Origin: Bacteroidales bacterium
Lineage (GTDB): Bacteria; Bacteroidota; Bacteroidia; Bacteroidales; Paludibacteraceae
DNA length: 45,619 nucleotides
Assembly: GCA_012837935.1 (NCBI GenBank)
Contig: DUQG01000018.1
Span: 1-45,619 of the forward strand
Direction of reading: 5' to 3'
Below, in pieces: positions 9,150 to 16,972 of this stretch. The notes under the pieces were generated by a model that was not told the origin of the DNA, ran no database searches, and saw only the letters and a list, made by a program, of their open reading frames with translations. How positions within the stretch are numbered: the stretch's first letter is position 1; each line of letters starts with the position of its first letter. Position numbers and translations under genes: made by a program.

Positions 9150-9176
9150 CAAAATTACTAAATAATCTGATACAAA
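9150..9176 (-). promoter_or_regulatory. candidate promoter of the coiled-coil lipoprotein gene
   Basis: TAATTTTG (9157 to 9150) matches the -7 element. TTTG (9176 to 9173) lies 15 bases upstream, shorter than the usual 17-23. Confidence 0.4.
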
Positions 9177-9185
9177 AGTAATTTT

Positions 9186-9857
9186 TTACTCACTAAATCC
9201 GCCAACAACAATAACAAATTCGCCTTTTGGCGGGTGTTCTGTAAAGTGGGTTACCAGTTCAGCCAAAGTTCCTCGAACAGTTTCCTCATAAATTTTTGAA
9301 ATTTCACGAGAAACGGACGCTTTTCTATCTGCGCCAAAGATTTCTGCAAACTGGATAAGTGTTTTTAGAACTCGAAAAGGAGATTCGTAAAAAACCATGG
9401 TTCGAGTCTCTGTGGCGAGCGAATTAAGTTTTGTCTGACGTCCTTTTTTTTGAGGTAGAAATCCCTCAAAGCAAAATCGGTCGTTTGGCAATCCGGATGT
9501 AACTAAGGCAGGAACAAAAGCTGTGGCACCGGGTAAGCATTCTACTTCGATGTCATTTTCTACACAAGCTCTAACCACTAAAAAACCGGGGTCGGAGATA
9601 GCAGGCGTTCCTGCATCGGAAATTAATGCAATCGTTTCGCCACTTTTTATTCGTTCTACGACCTGCTGAACGGTTTTGTGCTCATTAAACTTATGATGCG
9701 ATTGCATCGGAGTTTTTATATCAAAATGTTTCAATAAAAATCCACTTGTACGCGTATCCTCAGCCAGAATTAATCCAACTTCGTTCAATACTTTGATGGC
9801 TCTGAACGTCATATCGTCCAGATTGCCGATAGGAGTAGGTACTACGTAAAGTTTCAT
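9186..9857 (-). CDS. rsmI: 16S rRNA (cytidine1402-2'-O)-methyltransferase RsmI
   Basis: RsmI 2'-O-methylates C1402 of 16S rRNA near the ribosomal P site, using S-adenosylmethionine. The 223-residue protein starts with the family signature LYVVPTPIGNLDDMT. It also has the tetrapyrrole-methylase-type motifs LAEDTRTSGFLL, LISDAGTPAISDPGF and CLPGATAFVPAL. Length is close to the short Bacteroidetes RsmI forms, which lack the C-terminal extension of the E. coli protein (286 residues). It lies about 130 bases downstream of the acidic unknown-function gene on the same strand; that gap contains a GC-rich hairpin and an octamer array. Confidence 0.95.
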   Translation of the reverse strand: MKLYVVPTPIGNLDDMTFRAIKVLNEVGLILAEDTRTSGFLLKHFDIKTPMQSHHKFNEHKTVQQVVERIKSGETIALISDAGTPAISDPGFLVVRACVENDIEVECLPGATAFVPALVTSGLPNDRFCFEGFLPQKKGRQTKLNSLATETRTMVFYESPFRVLKTLIQFAEIFGADRKASVSREISKIYEETVRGTLAELVTHFTEHPPKGEFVIVVGGFSE

Positions 9858-9874
9858 TTTTTTGATGTTTGGTA

Positions 9875-9905
9875 AGCCCCCTAAATCCCCAAGGGGGACT
9901 TTTTG
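9875..9905 (+). repeat. GC-rich palindromic element
   Basis: Arms AGCCCCCT (9875-9882) and AGGGGGACT (9892-9900, one bulged A) enclose a 9-base loop, with a T-run ending at 9905 on the plus strand. It resembles a plus-strand terminator, but no plus-strand gene ends here. Similar C-run/G-run elements recur in Bacteroidetes spacers, from memory. Treated as a dispersed palindromic repeat. Confidence 0.5.
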
Positions 9906-9938
9906 TCAGGTTGGCTAAAATTGTCTATATAATTTTTG

Positions 9939-9986
9939 TCTTAAAGTCTAATAGGCTTAAAATCTATCAGTCTTGTTGTCTAGTAA
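9939..9986. repeat. octamer-period array upstream of rsmI
   Basis: TCT (once GCT) recurs at exactly 8-base steps at 9939, 9947, 9955, 9963, 9971 and 9979. The units are degenerate, e.g. TCTTAAAG, TCTAATAG, TCTATCAG. It ends at the stop of the 9988-10875 gene. Confidence 0.6.
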
Positions 9987-9987
9987 A

Positions 9988-10875
9988 TCAATATCTTTTT
10001 CTAATTAATTGCAAAAACTCTTCAGCATGTGGATTTTCTTCATCCCAAGCAAATTTTGACTTTAGAAATGATTCGGCTTCTTCGTATTTTGCTAGCTGAT
10101 TAAGGTAAGCGATGGTTTTATTCATCACTTCACCGTTGCCACCGAAAAGCTCACGCTGAAAACGGAAGCGGTCGCCAATGTTCATTGCCAAGCGAATATC
10201 ATCGATTTTTTGATTTGCTATATTGTCGCTAAGTGATTGAGTGCCTTGTTCTTGTAGCTTGTCTGCTATTGAGACTTTGCTTTGGAAAGGAAGAGCCTCA
10301 ACAGTCTCCGCTTGTTCTGTTTCAATTCTTTCTGTCATAATTTCTTTGGGTTCGATACGTGTTGGCGCTTTAGCTTCTTTGTGTAGAGCGTAAGAGATAA
10401 TTTTGTCTTCATTCTCACTAAGTTCTTCCACTTCCACCTCCTCTTGGAATTCTTCTCTTTTAGCACTTTCTAAGTTTAATCCAACTCGTGTTTCAGTTCT
10501 GTCTTCACTTAATATTGCAGCCTCGTCCAAAATTTTTTCAGTCTCTTTTTCAAGTTCCGCCAAGATTATATCTTTACTTTTTTCCTCTACAGTTGCCTCA
10601 GGAACCATAGCAAAGTTGTCTTTCTCACTCACGTCAGATGTTTCTATTTCGGTCGTAGTGTCTTGTGTCTCAGCGCTTACATTGTCAACCACGATAGGTT
10701 CTTCCTCTAAGTTCTCACTTAATATTTGCAGCGATTTAACTATGTTTTCAGCCTTTTGTAAAGCCAGTCGAAGTATCGGCTCGGGAAAAACGGTTAATTG
10801 CTCAAATCCTTCGGTAAGTGTTTGTAACTCATCAATATCTTTTCTTAGTAAGCTAACAATAAAATCTTTGTTCAT
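9988..10875 (-). CDS. acidic Bacteroidetes protein of unknown function
   Basis: A 295-residue protein with no signal peptide or membrane segment, so cytoplasmic. It has three parts: a helical N-terminus (residues 1-60), a highly acidic, low-complexity middle (about 61-210, rich in Glu, Thr, Ser and Val), and a compact C-terminal segment of about 70 residues. The C-terminal segment (from DDIRLAMNIGDRFRFQRELF to LIRKRY) is the kind of block I recognise as conserved in Bacteroidales proteins of unknown function. It reads divergently from tdk and is followed by rsmI. I cannot assign a role; the architecture suggests a flexible linker tethering a conserved C-terminal interaction domain. Confidence 0.75.
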   Translation of the reverse strand: MNKDFIVSLLRKDIDELQTLTEGFEQLTVFPEPILRLALQKAENIVKSLQILSENLEEEPIVVDNVSAETQDTTTEIETSDVSEKDNFAMVPEATVEEKSKDIILAELEKETEKILDEAAILSEDRTETRVGLNLESAKREEFQEEVEVEELSENEDKIISYALHKEAKAPTRIEPKEIMTERIETEQAETVEALPFQSKVSIADKLQEQGTQSLSDNIANQKIDDIRLAMNIGDRFRFQRELFGGNGEVMNKTIAYLNQLAKYEEAESFLKSKFAWDEENPHAEEFLQLIRKRY

Positions 10876-10892
10876 ATCTTTTTACAATAAAA

Positions 10893-10925
10893 TTGGGTTC
10901 GATAGAAGTATTTTGTCTATTTTTG
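10893..10925 (+). promoter_or_regulatory. tdk promoter
   Basis: TTG (10893-10895 region) and TATTTTTG (10918-10925) are 22 bases apart, within the Bacteroidetes range. This gives a leader of about 86 bases before the tdk ATG at 11018. Confidence 0.5.
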
Positions 10926-11017
10926 TAAAAATATCTTTTGTGAAAAATAAATCGCTGTAAAGATACACATTTATGTCTTGAAAAAGCTACAGTGATTGCC
11001 AAAAAATCCATAAAATA

Positions 11018-11596
11018 ATGATTTACTCAGAACAAAATCATCCAAATCAGCTACGAAAGGGGAGTATTGAGGTTATTTGCGGCTCTATGTTCTCAGGGAA
11101 AACCGAGGAGCTTATTCGTAGATTAAAGCGAGCCAAATTTGCGAAGCAGCGTGTTGAGATTTTTAAACCGAAAATTGATACTCGTTACTCGGAAGAAGAT
11201 GTTGTGTCACATGATTTTACAAGCATAACTTGTACGCCTGTAGAATCTTCCGGAAGTATTCTTTTGATGACCAGCGAGGTAGATGTAGTGGGAATTGATG
11301 AAGCGCAATTCTTTGATGAGGCTTTGGTTAGTGTTTGTTCTAAATTGGCTGATAATGGAATACGTGTAATTGTAGCCGGATTGGATATGGATTTCCGCAG
11401 AAGACCGTTTGGTCCCATGCCGGAATTAATGGCAATTGCTGACGATGTGTACAAAGTTCACGCTATTTGCGTGCGTTGTGGTGCATTGGCGTATGTTTCA
11501 CATCGATTGGTGGAAGGTGAAAAACAAGTCTTACTCGGCGAAACAAAAGAGTATGAGCCTATCTGTCGGGATTGCTACAACGAGGCGATGAAGTGA
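11018..11596 (+). CDS. tdk: thymidine kinase (type II)
   Basis: Phosphorylates thymidine to dTMP in the salvage pathway, in the cytoplasm. The 192-residue protein has the P-loop GSMFSGKT at residues 22-29, the Walker B-like DEAQFF with the catalytic Glu, the lasso region around [13 protein letters not shown], and a zinc-binding pair of Cys-X2-Cys sites (CVRC and CRDC near the C-terminus). Length and motif order match bacterial type II thymidine kinases. It is a single-gene unit with its own promoter and a terminator directly after the stop codon. Confidence 0.97.
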   Translation: MIYSEQNHPNQLRKGSIEVICGSMFSGKTEELIRRLKRAKFAKQRVEIFKPKIDTRYSEEDVVSHDFTSITCTPVESSGSILLMTSEVDVVGIDEAQFFDEALVSVCSKLADNGIRVIVAGLDMDFRRRPFGPMPELMAIADDVYKVHAICVRCGALAYVSHRLVEGEKQVLLGETKEYEPICRDCYNEAMK

Positions 11597-11633
11597 TTTT
11601 TGATTATAGACGACTTCAAGTAAGTTTGAAAAA

Positions 11634-11670
11634 TGAAAAAGTTGGGAGTTTACTTCCAACTTTTTTTATT
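11634..11670 (+). terminator. tdk terminator
   Basis: The stem GAAAAAGTTGG with CCAACTTTTT (about 11635-11645 and 11656-11665) has a short loop and a T-run. It sits 38 bases after the tdk stop. Confidence 0.75.
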
Positions 11671-11755
11671 TTTATTTTTATATAGTTTTGTCAACTCGAC
11701 TTTGCAAAATCATCAAATATTTTGCCTTTTTCTTTCTCGTTTTGCACATTTTTAG

Positions 11756-11763
11756 TAATTTTG
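11756..11763 (+). promoter_or_regulatory. candidate fabI promoter -7 element
   Basis: TAATTTTG matches TAnnTTTG and lies 79 bases before the chosen fabI start. No TTG is found at 17-23 bases upstream; the nearest is only 11 bases away. Confidence 0.35.
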
Positions 11764-11842
11764 TGCCGAAATTTTGGACTTAAGTGAACTATTTCCCTAA
11801 GTGAATGTTTCTTTAAGACAAAGAAAATTAAAACAAAAAATT

Positions 11843-12727
11843 ATGAGTAACAACTTATTAAAAGGAAAAAGAGGAATTGTTTTCGGTGCTTTGAACGATA
11901 TGTCAATCGCTTGGAAAGTGGCGGAGCGTGCCGTGGAAGAAGGTGCAACTATCACGCTATCCAACACACCGTTGGCAGTTCGTATGGGAACAACGAATGA
12001 ATTAGCAGAAAAACTGAATGCCAAACTTATTCCGGCTGATGCTACATCCGTAGAGGATCTTGAAACTGTTTTCAGAGAATCAATGGAAGTATTGGGCGGA
12101 AAAATTGATTTTGTGTTGCACTCTATCGGGATGTCGCCTAATGTTCGCAAAAAACGCACTTACGACGATCTTGATTACGATATGCTTGCTACTACGCTGG
12201 ATATTTCAGCCGTTTCTTTTCATAAAATGCTTCAAGTAGCTAAAAAAATGGAAGCAATTGCAGATGGTGGTTCCATCGTGGCGCTTACCTATATGGCAGC
12301 TCAGCGCACGATGTTTGGTTATAATGATATGGCTGATGCAAAATCTCTGCTCGAATCCATTGCTCGCAGCTTTGGTTATATTTATGGAAGAGAGCATAAT
12401 GTACGTGTGAATACCATTTCACAATCGCCTACATGGACTACAGCCGGAAGTGGCGTGAAAGGTTTTGACAGCTTAGTGGATTTCTCTGAAAGAATGGCGC
12501 CGCTCGGTAATGCTACTGCCGATGATTGTGCAGATTACTGTATGGTAATGTTTAGTGACTTAACTCGTAAAGTTACTATGCAAAATCTTTACCACGATGG
12601 TGGTTTCTCAAGTATGGGAATGAGCTATCGTGCTATGGAACAGTATCTTAAGAGCTTTGATACTACACATGACAGTGAAAAATTCAAAGAATTCAAAGAC
12701 GAAAAAGGGAATATTATTTACGGATAA
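11843..12727 (+). CDS. fabI: enoyl-[acyl-carrier-protein] reductase (NADH) FabI
   Basis: FabI catalyses the last reduction of each fatty-acid elongation cycle. The 294-residue protein has the nucleotide-binding N-terminus GKRGIVFGALNDMSIAWK, the SIGMSP segment, and catalytic residues Tyr150 and Tyr160 with Lys167. The last two form the Tyr-X6-Lys motif in YNDMADAK. The start at 11843 is preferred over an upstream in-frame start at 11801 because family members begin with NLLKGKRG-like sequence, and the extra 14 residues are Lys/Gln-rich and untypical. It stands between tdk and the TPR gene, the latter convergent, with several hairpins after its stop. FabI is the target of triclosan-type inhibitors; nothing in the sequence speaks to resistance. 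Confidence 0.95.
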   Translation: MSNNLLKGKRGIVFGALNDMSIAWKVAERAVEEGATITLSNTPLAVRMGTTNELAEKLNAKLIPADATSVEDLETVFRESMEVLGGKIDFVLHSIGMSPNVRKKRTYDDLDYDMLATTLDISAVSFHKMLQVAKKMEAIADGGSIVALTYMAAQRTMFGYNDMADAKSLLESIARSFGYIYGREHNVRVNTISQSPTWTTAGSGVKGFDSLVDFSERMAPLGNATADDCADYCMVMFSDLTRKVTMQNLYHDGGFSSMGMSYRAMEQYLKSFDTTHDSEKFKEFKDEKGNIIYG

Positions 12728-12747
12728 AGGACAATCGGTTCCGGGAT

Positions 12748-12767
12748 AATCGGTTTCTTAACCGATT
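12748..12767. repeat. small hairpin after fabI
   Basis: AATCGGTT and AACCGATT, 8 bp perfect, loop TCTT. It is the first of three consecutive hairpins in the fabI-TPR convergent spacer. Confidence 0.5.
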
Positions 12768-12774
12768 GAATAAT

Positions 12775-12812
12775 AACAAAACCAGCCACTCGCAAGAGTG
12801 GCTGGTTTTGTT
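12775..12812. terminator. bidirectional terminator between fabI and the TPR gene
   Basis: A perfect 17-bp stem (12775-12791 and 12796-12812) is capped by a GCAA (GNRA-type) tetraloop. It has A-rich and T-rich ends, so it can terminate fabI on the plus strand and the convergent TPR gene on the minus strand. Confidence 0.8.
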
Positions 12813-12820
12813 TGTAACGA

Positions 12821-12853
12821 ATCCAGCGACTGGCTTTAAGCCAGTCGCTGGAT
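12821..12853. repeat. 33-base palindrome, copy 1 (perfect)
   Basis: Arms of 16 bases around a central T are perfectly complementary; the core is TGGCTTTAAGCCA. Two diverged copies with the same length and core occur at 21640-21672 and 22268-22300. Likely a dispersed REP-like element. Confidence 0.7.
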
Positions 12854-12877
12854 GGGATAAAAATTTAGAATAAATTA

Positions 12878-14119
12878 TTAATCACCAAGTTCTTTTACTA
12901 AAGCATCGTATTTAGCACCATAGTCATCAATATCTTTCAAACGGTAGTAAACCATTTTTAGTGTTTGTTTGATGTCATGGTTACTAGGGTCAATTTCTAC
13001 GGCTTTTTCAAAGATAGGCGCAGATTGCTTGAATAGTTCAAATGCTTTCTCAATTTCTGCATTGTATGCATTGTTGTCTTTGATGTCGGATGCCAGATTA
13101 ATAATTTCCACGCCTTGGTTGAAAATTACACGTCCTTTACCGTCATAAGCCAATGCCATGTCAGGTTTTAGTTCAATAGCTCTATCAAATGCAGCAATTG
13201 CAACATCTAGATTACCTAGTCTTTCTTGGATATTTCCTTTTACATAATAATAATCGGGTACGTTAGGTTGTAGTGCAATAGCCTCTTCTAAGTATTTTGC
13301 AGCATCATCTATACGTCCAGCTCTGAGGTAGATGTTGATGATGTTTTGTAAGAACCATGGTTCATCAGAACATTTACTAAAACCTTCTTCAAGCGTAGCT
13401 AGGTATTTTACGCTGTCATTGATTGCATGATACGCTTCTGCAAGAAGGCTATAAACAACTCTTGTTTCATAATTGTCTTTTTTCAAGTCTTCATAGAGCT
13501 CAATTGCTTTTTTGTGATTTTGAGTGTTAGTTATCGCACGAGCATGTAAGTACTTGAATTGAAGGTACGTTGAGTCGTTTGTAGGTATCTCATTATTCAA
13601 AACAGGCATTTTAGGAATTTCAACTAATGTGGCAAATACATTAGCAGCTTCGGTATAATTCTCTGTATTGAACAAGTGTATAGCATAAGCAAACAAATTG
13701 TGTTGCGCATTGTAGTATTCCTTCAAGTTATCCTTGATTCTTCTGCTGAATTTAGGTCTTACTTTACCTTTAGCATTCGGCATTTGATCAAGCTCATTAG
13801 CTTTTTTGAAGTAATCAATGGATTCCATGATGGCTTGACCTTTCACATCCTGATTAACCTCTTTTTCTTTACCCAGCATAAGTAGCTTATTTAGGTAGTC
13901 ATTTTCGGTATAACCAATCATACCTGCTACATAGTAAGTGTTTGCTTCACTTTTCGTTTTCTCGTCTTCAAAAGCAGGTTTAATGGTTTCTCGAGCACCT
14001 TTAAAGTCCGGCTTTTCTTGTAGAATCAAATTGTTTGCTCTATTAACGTTGCTTCTTTGAGCAAACAGAGATGTGGAAACAACCAGCATCAAGCAGAGCG
14101 GGAATAATAGTTTTTTCAT
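12878..14119 (-). CDS. periplasmic TPR-repeat protein
   Basis: A 413-residue exported protein with a cleavable signal peptide (residues 1-20, ending LFAQ). The rest is mostly helical, with tetratricopeptide repeats clearest at about 255-330 (DDAAKYLEEAIALQPNVPDY, then GNLDVAIAAFDRAIELKPD) and again near 365-385. It follows gyrA by 54 bases on the same strand, as in other Bacteroidales, and is probably co-transcribed with it. TPR domains bind protein partners; the partner is unknown. I see no enzymatic motif. The bidirectional hairpin at 12775-12812 would terminate the gyrA-TPR transcript. Confidence 0.85.
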   Translation of the reverse strand: MKKLLFPLCLMLVVSTSLFAQRSNVNRANNLILQEKPDFKGARETIKPAFEDEKTKSEANTYYVAGMIGYTENDYLNKLLMLGKEKEVNQDVKGQAIMESIDYFKKANELDQMPNAKGKVRPKFSRRIKDNLKEYYNAQHNLFAYAIHLFNTENYTEAANVFATLVEIPKMPVLNNEIPTNDSTYLQFKYLHARAITNTQNHKKAIELYEDLKKDNYETRVVYSLLAEAYHAINDSVKYLATLEEGFSKCSDEPWFLQNIINIYLRAGRIDDAAKYLEEAIALQPNVPDYYYVKGNIQERLGNLDVAIAAFDRAIELKPDMALAYDGKGRVIFNQGVEIINLASDIKDNNAYNAEIEKAFELFKQSAPIFEKAVEIDPSNHDIKQTLKMVYYRLKDIDDYGAKYDALVKELGD

Positions 14120-14173
14120 TTTCGTAAAAAATTTATTTGTTAATATGATATTTATTTAAATTAAGTAATTTAT

Positions 14174-16717
14174 CTAAATGTTTTCTTCCTGAATATTTTC
14201 ACTTTCATCGATTACTACGTCGTTGTTATTCTCAAGGTCATTTTCAGGGATTTCATCCTCTTCCTCTTCTTTATTAACTTTACAAACCGATGCAATTTCA
14301 TCGTTTTTCTTACTTAAGTTAATAATTTTGACACCTTGTGTAGCACGTCCCATAGTGCGTAGTTCATCTACACCGATGCGAATGGCAATACCCGATTTGT
14401 TGATAATCATCAAATCGTTCTCGTCTGTAACACCTTTGATAGTAACCAGTTTGCCCGTTTTTTCTGTAACGTTAATGGTTTTCACCCCTTTGCCACCTCG
14501 GTTAGTCATTCTGTAGTCTTCCAAAGCAGAGCGTTTTCCGTATCCTTTTTCGGAAACAACCAAAATATCCACTTCATCATTAGGTTGTCCACAAATCATG
14601 CCAACTACTTGATCTTGTCCGTCATCGTCAAGTGTCATACCTTTCACACCCGTTGCTGTGCGACCCATAGCGCGTACTTTGCTTTCGTGGAATCGGATGG
14701 CTCTACCGTTTCGGTTTGCCAAGATAATTTCAGAATTTCCATCTGTTAGCCTTACTTCTATCACATCGTCGTCTTCGTTGATGTTGATAGCTCTTACACC
14801 ATTTTGACGAGGACGAGAGTAGGCTTCAAGCGACGTTTTCTTAACTATACCATTTTTCGTGCCAAAAACTACATAGTGAGAATTAATGTACTCTTCATCA
14901 TCCAATCCTTTCACTCGAATGTAAGCATTTACTTTGTCGTCTGAATCGATGTTGAGCAGGTTTTGAATAGCTCGACCTTTCGAGTTTTTGCTACCTTCCG
15001 GAATTTCATATACTTTCAACCAATAGCACTGTCCTTTTTGGGTAAAGAAGAGCATAGTGTTGTGCATGGTAGCCGGATAAATATGTTCAATAAAGTCTTC
15101 GTCGCGGAAATCACTTCCTTTAGAACCAACACCACCACGTCCTTGTGAGCGGAAATCGGATAGCGGTGTACGTTTGATATATCCCAAATGTGAAATGGTA
15201 ATAATCATTTCATCATCCGCATAGAAATCTTCCGGATTAAAATCTTCGGCAGCATAAACGATTTCACTCATTCTTTCGTCGCCGTATTTTTCTTTAATTT
15301 CAATTAACTCATCTTTAATGATAGCCATTCGAAGTTCTACTTTTTCAAGAATTTCTTTCAAACGTTCGATTTTAGCCAACAATTCTTCGTACTCGGCACG
15401 CAGTTTTTCCTGTTCCATGCCGGTAAGCTGACGCAAGCGCATCTCAACAACTGCACGTGCTTGAATATCACTGAGTTCGAAGCGTTCCATCAATCGGTTA
15501 CGTGCTTCTTCCGGTGTACGAGAGTCACGAATAATTTGGATAGCCTCATCCAAGTTGTCCAAAATAATCATAAAGCCTTCCAGCAAGTGAGCGCGTTTTT
15601 CTGCTTCGGCAAGTTCAAACTGAGTGCGACGCGTAACTACTTCGTGGCGGTGGTCAACAAAATGCTTGATTAAGTCTTTGATGTTTAGCTGATAAGGACG
15701 ACCGTTAACTAAAGCAATATTATTTACGCTGAACGAAGATTGTAGAGCTGAGAATTTGTACAGTTTATTCAGCACCACGTTGGCATTTGCATCGCGCTTA
15801 ATCTCGATAACAATGCGCATTCCTTCGCGGTTGGTTTCGTCTGTAATGTCAGAAATACCGTCGATGCGTTTTTCATTCACCATTCCGGCAATATGCTTGA
15901 TTAAGTCGGCTTTATTCACTAAGTAAGGAATTTCCGTGATAATCAGCTTTTCACGTCCGCTAGCATCTGTTTCTATTTCAGCACGAGCACGAATTACCAC
16001 TCTTCCGCGTCCGGTTTCAAAGGCTTCTTTTACGCCTGAGTAACCATAAATCAGACCTCCAGTGGGGAAATCCGGTGCTTTAATATATTTGATTAATTCG
16101 GAAATCTCAATGTCGTTATTGTCGATATAGGCAATACAAGCATTTACCGTTTCGGTCAGGTTGTGAGTAGGCATATTGGTTGCCATACCTACAGCGATGC
16201 CGGACGAACCATTTACAATCAGGTTCGGAATGCGGGATGGAAGTACTTTCGGCTCTTGCAGTGTATTGTCAAAGTTGGCTTGAAAATCCACCGTGTCTTT
16301 TTCAATATCAGAGAGCATTTCTTCGGCTATTTTACGTAAACGAGCCTCGGTGTAACGCATGGCTGCTGCACCGTCGCCGTCCACGGAACCGAAGTTACCC
16401 TGTCCGTCCACCAATGTGTAGCGCATTGCCCACGGTTGTGCCAGTCGCACCAATGTGCCATAAATAGAAGAGTCGCCGTGCGGGTGAAACTTACCCATTA
16501 CTTCACCCACGATTCTGGCGCATTTTTTATATGGTTTATCGGAATTATTTCCCAGCTCATTCATTCCATATAATACACGACGGTGAACGGGTTTCAGACC
16601 GTCTCTTACATCAGGAAGGGCACGGGACACAATTACCGACATTGAATAGTCAATGTACGATGACTTCATCTCGTCATCGATGTTTACTTTAATAATTTTG
16701 TCTTCGTTTTCGATCAT
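14174..16717 (-). CDS. gyrA: DNA gyrase subunit A
   Basis: GyrA carries the DNA-breaking tyrosine of gyrase, which introduces negative supercoils together with GyrB. The 847-residue protein has the catalytic Tyr122 in AAAMRYTEARL and the quinolone-determining region HPHGDSSIYG. Numbering coincides with E. coli: position 83 is Ser and position 87 is Gly where E. coli has Asp. The C-terminal beta-pinwheel contains a GyrA-box variant, QGRGGVG (E. coli QRRGGKG), and repeated TxxG-type blades (e.g. RATGVKG-, RGGKGVKT-, RATQGVKI-like). The protein ends in an acidic Glu/Asp/Asn-rich tail. GyrA rather than ParC is favoured by the box, the complete pinwheel and the downstream TPR gene. It has its own promoter and a palindrome-rich leader. 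Confidence 0.94.
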   Translation of the reverse strand: MIENEDKIIKVNIDDEMKSSYIDYSMSVIVSRALPDVRDGLKPVHRRVLYGMNELGNNSDKPYKKCARIVGEVMGKFHPHGDSSIYGTLVRLAQPWAMRYTLVDGQGNFGSVDGDGAAAMRYTEARLRKIAEEMLSDIEKDTVDFQANFDNTLQEPKVLPSRIPNLIVNGSSGIAVGMATNMPTHNLTETVNACIAYIDNNDIEISELIKYIKAPDFPTGGLIYGYSGVKEAFETGRGRVVIRARAEIETDASGREKLIITEIPYLVNKADLIKHIAGMVNEKRIDGISDITDETNREGMRIVIEIKRDANANVVLNKLYKFSALQSSFSVNNIALVNGRPYQLNIKDLIKHFVDHRHEVVTRRTQFELAEAEKRAHLLEGFMIILDNLDEAIQIIRDSRTPEEARNRLMERFELSDIQARAVVEMRLRQLTGMEQEKLRAEYEELLAKIERLKEILEKVELRMAIIKDELIEIKEKYGDERMSEIVYAAEDFNPEDFYADDEMIITISHLGYIKRTPLSDFRSQGRGGVGSKGSDFRDEDFIEHIYPATMHNTMLFFTQKGQCYWLKVYEIPEGSKNSKGRAIQNLLNIDSDDKVNAYIRVKGLDDEEYINSHYVVFGTKNGIVKKTSLEAYSRPRQNGVRAININEDDDVIEVRLTDGNSEIILANRNGRAIRFHESKVRAMGRTATGVKGMTLDDDGQDQVVGMICGQPNDEVDILVVSEKGYGKRSALEDYRMTNRGGKGVKTINVTEKTGKLVTIKGVTDENDLMIINKSGIAIRIGVDELRTMGRATQGVKIINLSKKNDEIASVCKVNKEEEEDEIPENDLENNNDVVIDESENIQEENI

Positions 16718-16748
16718 CTGTTATAAATTTGTAATCCTTAAAATCTAA

Positions 16749-16790
16749 CACACTCAAGTAATGTTTTGTATTGTGTTGATTATGAGTGTG
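16749..16790 (-). promoter_or_regulatory. inverted repeat in the gyrA leader
   Basis: CACACTCA (16749-16756) and TGAGTGTG (16783-16790) are perfectly complementary over 8 bases around a 26-base loop. It lies between the predicted transcription start and the gyrA ATG. Confidence 0.4.
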
Positions 16791-16817
16791 GTATGTCTGT
16801 CTTTTTGCTTTTGAAAA

Positions 16818-16841
16818 TTTTTGGACACTCGGTGTCAAAAA
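16818..16841 (-). promoter_or_regulatory. palindrome at the predicted gyrA transcription start
   Basis: GACAC and GTGTC around TCG, extended outward by T5/A5 with one bulged G. The predicted +1 (near 16840) falls at its edge, an operator-like position. It could equally be a leader hairpin. Confidence 0.4.
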
Positions 16842-16846
16842 TCGTA

Positions 16847-16877
16847 CTAAATTACTGCTTTTTTATGGATTACGCAA
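16847..16877 (-). promoter_or_regulatory. gyrA promoter
   Basis: TTG (16877 to 16875) and TAATTTAG (16854 to 16847) are 20 bases apart. The -7 element has one mismatch to TAnnTTTG. Leader length would be about 120 bases. Confidence 0.5.
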
Positions 16878-16884
16878 GGTTTTT

Positions 16885-16918
16885 TTAATAAAAAAGGACG
16901 CATTTTTATGTGCGTCCT
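16885..16918 (-). terminator. ispE terminator
   Basis: On the minus strand AGGACGCA/TGCGTCCT (arms 16911-16918 and 16895-16902) with an 8-base loop is followed by a T-rich run. It lies 55 bases beyond the ispE stop. Confidence 0.8.
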
Positions 16919-16972
16919 GATATATAATTTGTTGTCAAAATAATAATTTTCTTTTTCATTGCTGTTGTCTTT

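Noticed and set aside
11801-11842. Upstream fabI start
   Set aside because: The additional residues do not resemble FabI N-termini; the ATG at 11843 begins the conserved sequence.
16470-16500. Gly at GyrA position 87 as a quinolone-resistance mutation
   Set aside because: The surrounding sequence has other Bacteroidetes-type differences and Ser83 is intact; Gly is probably the lineage's normal residue.
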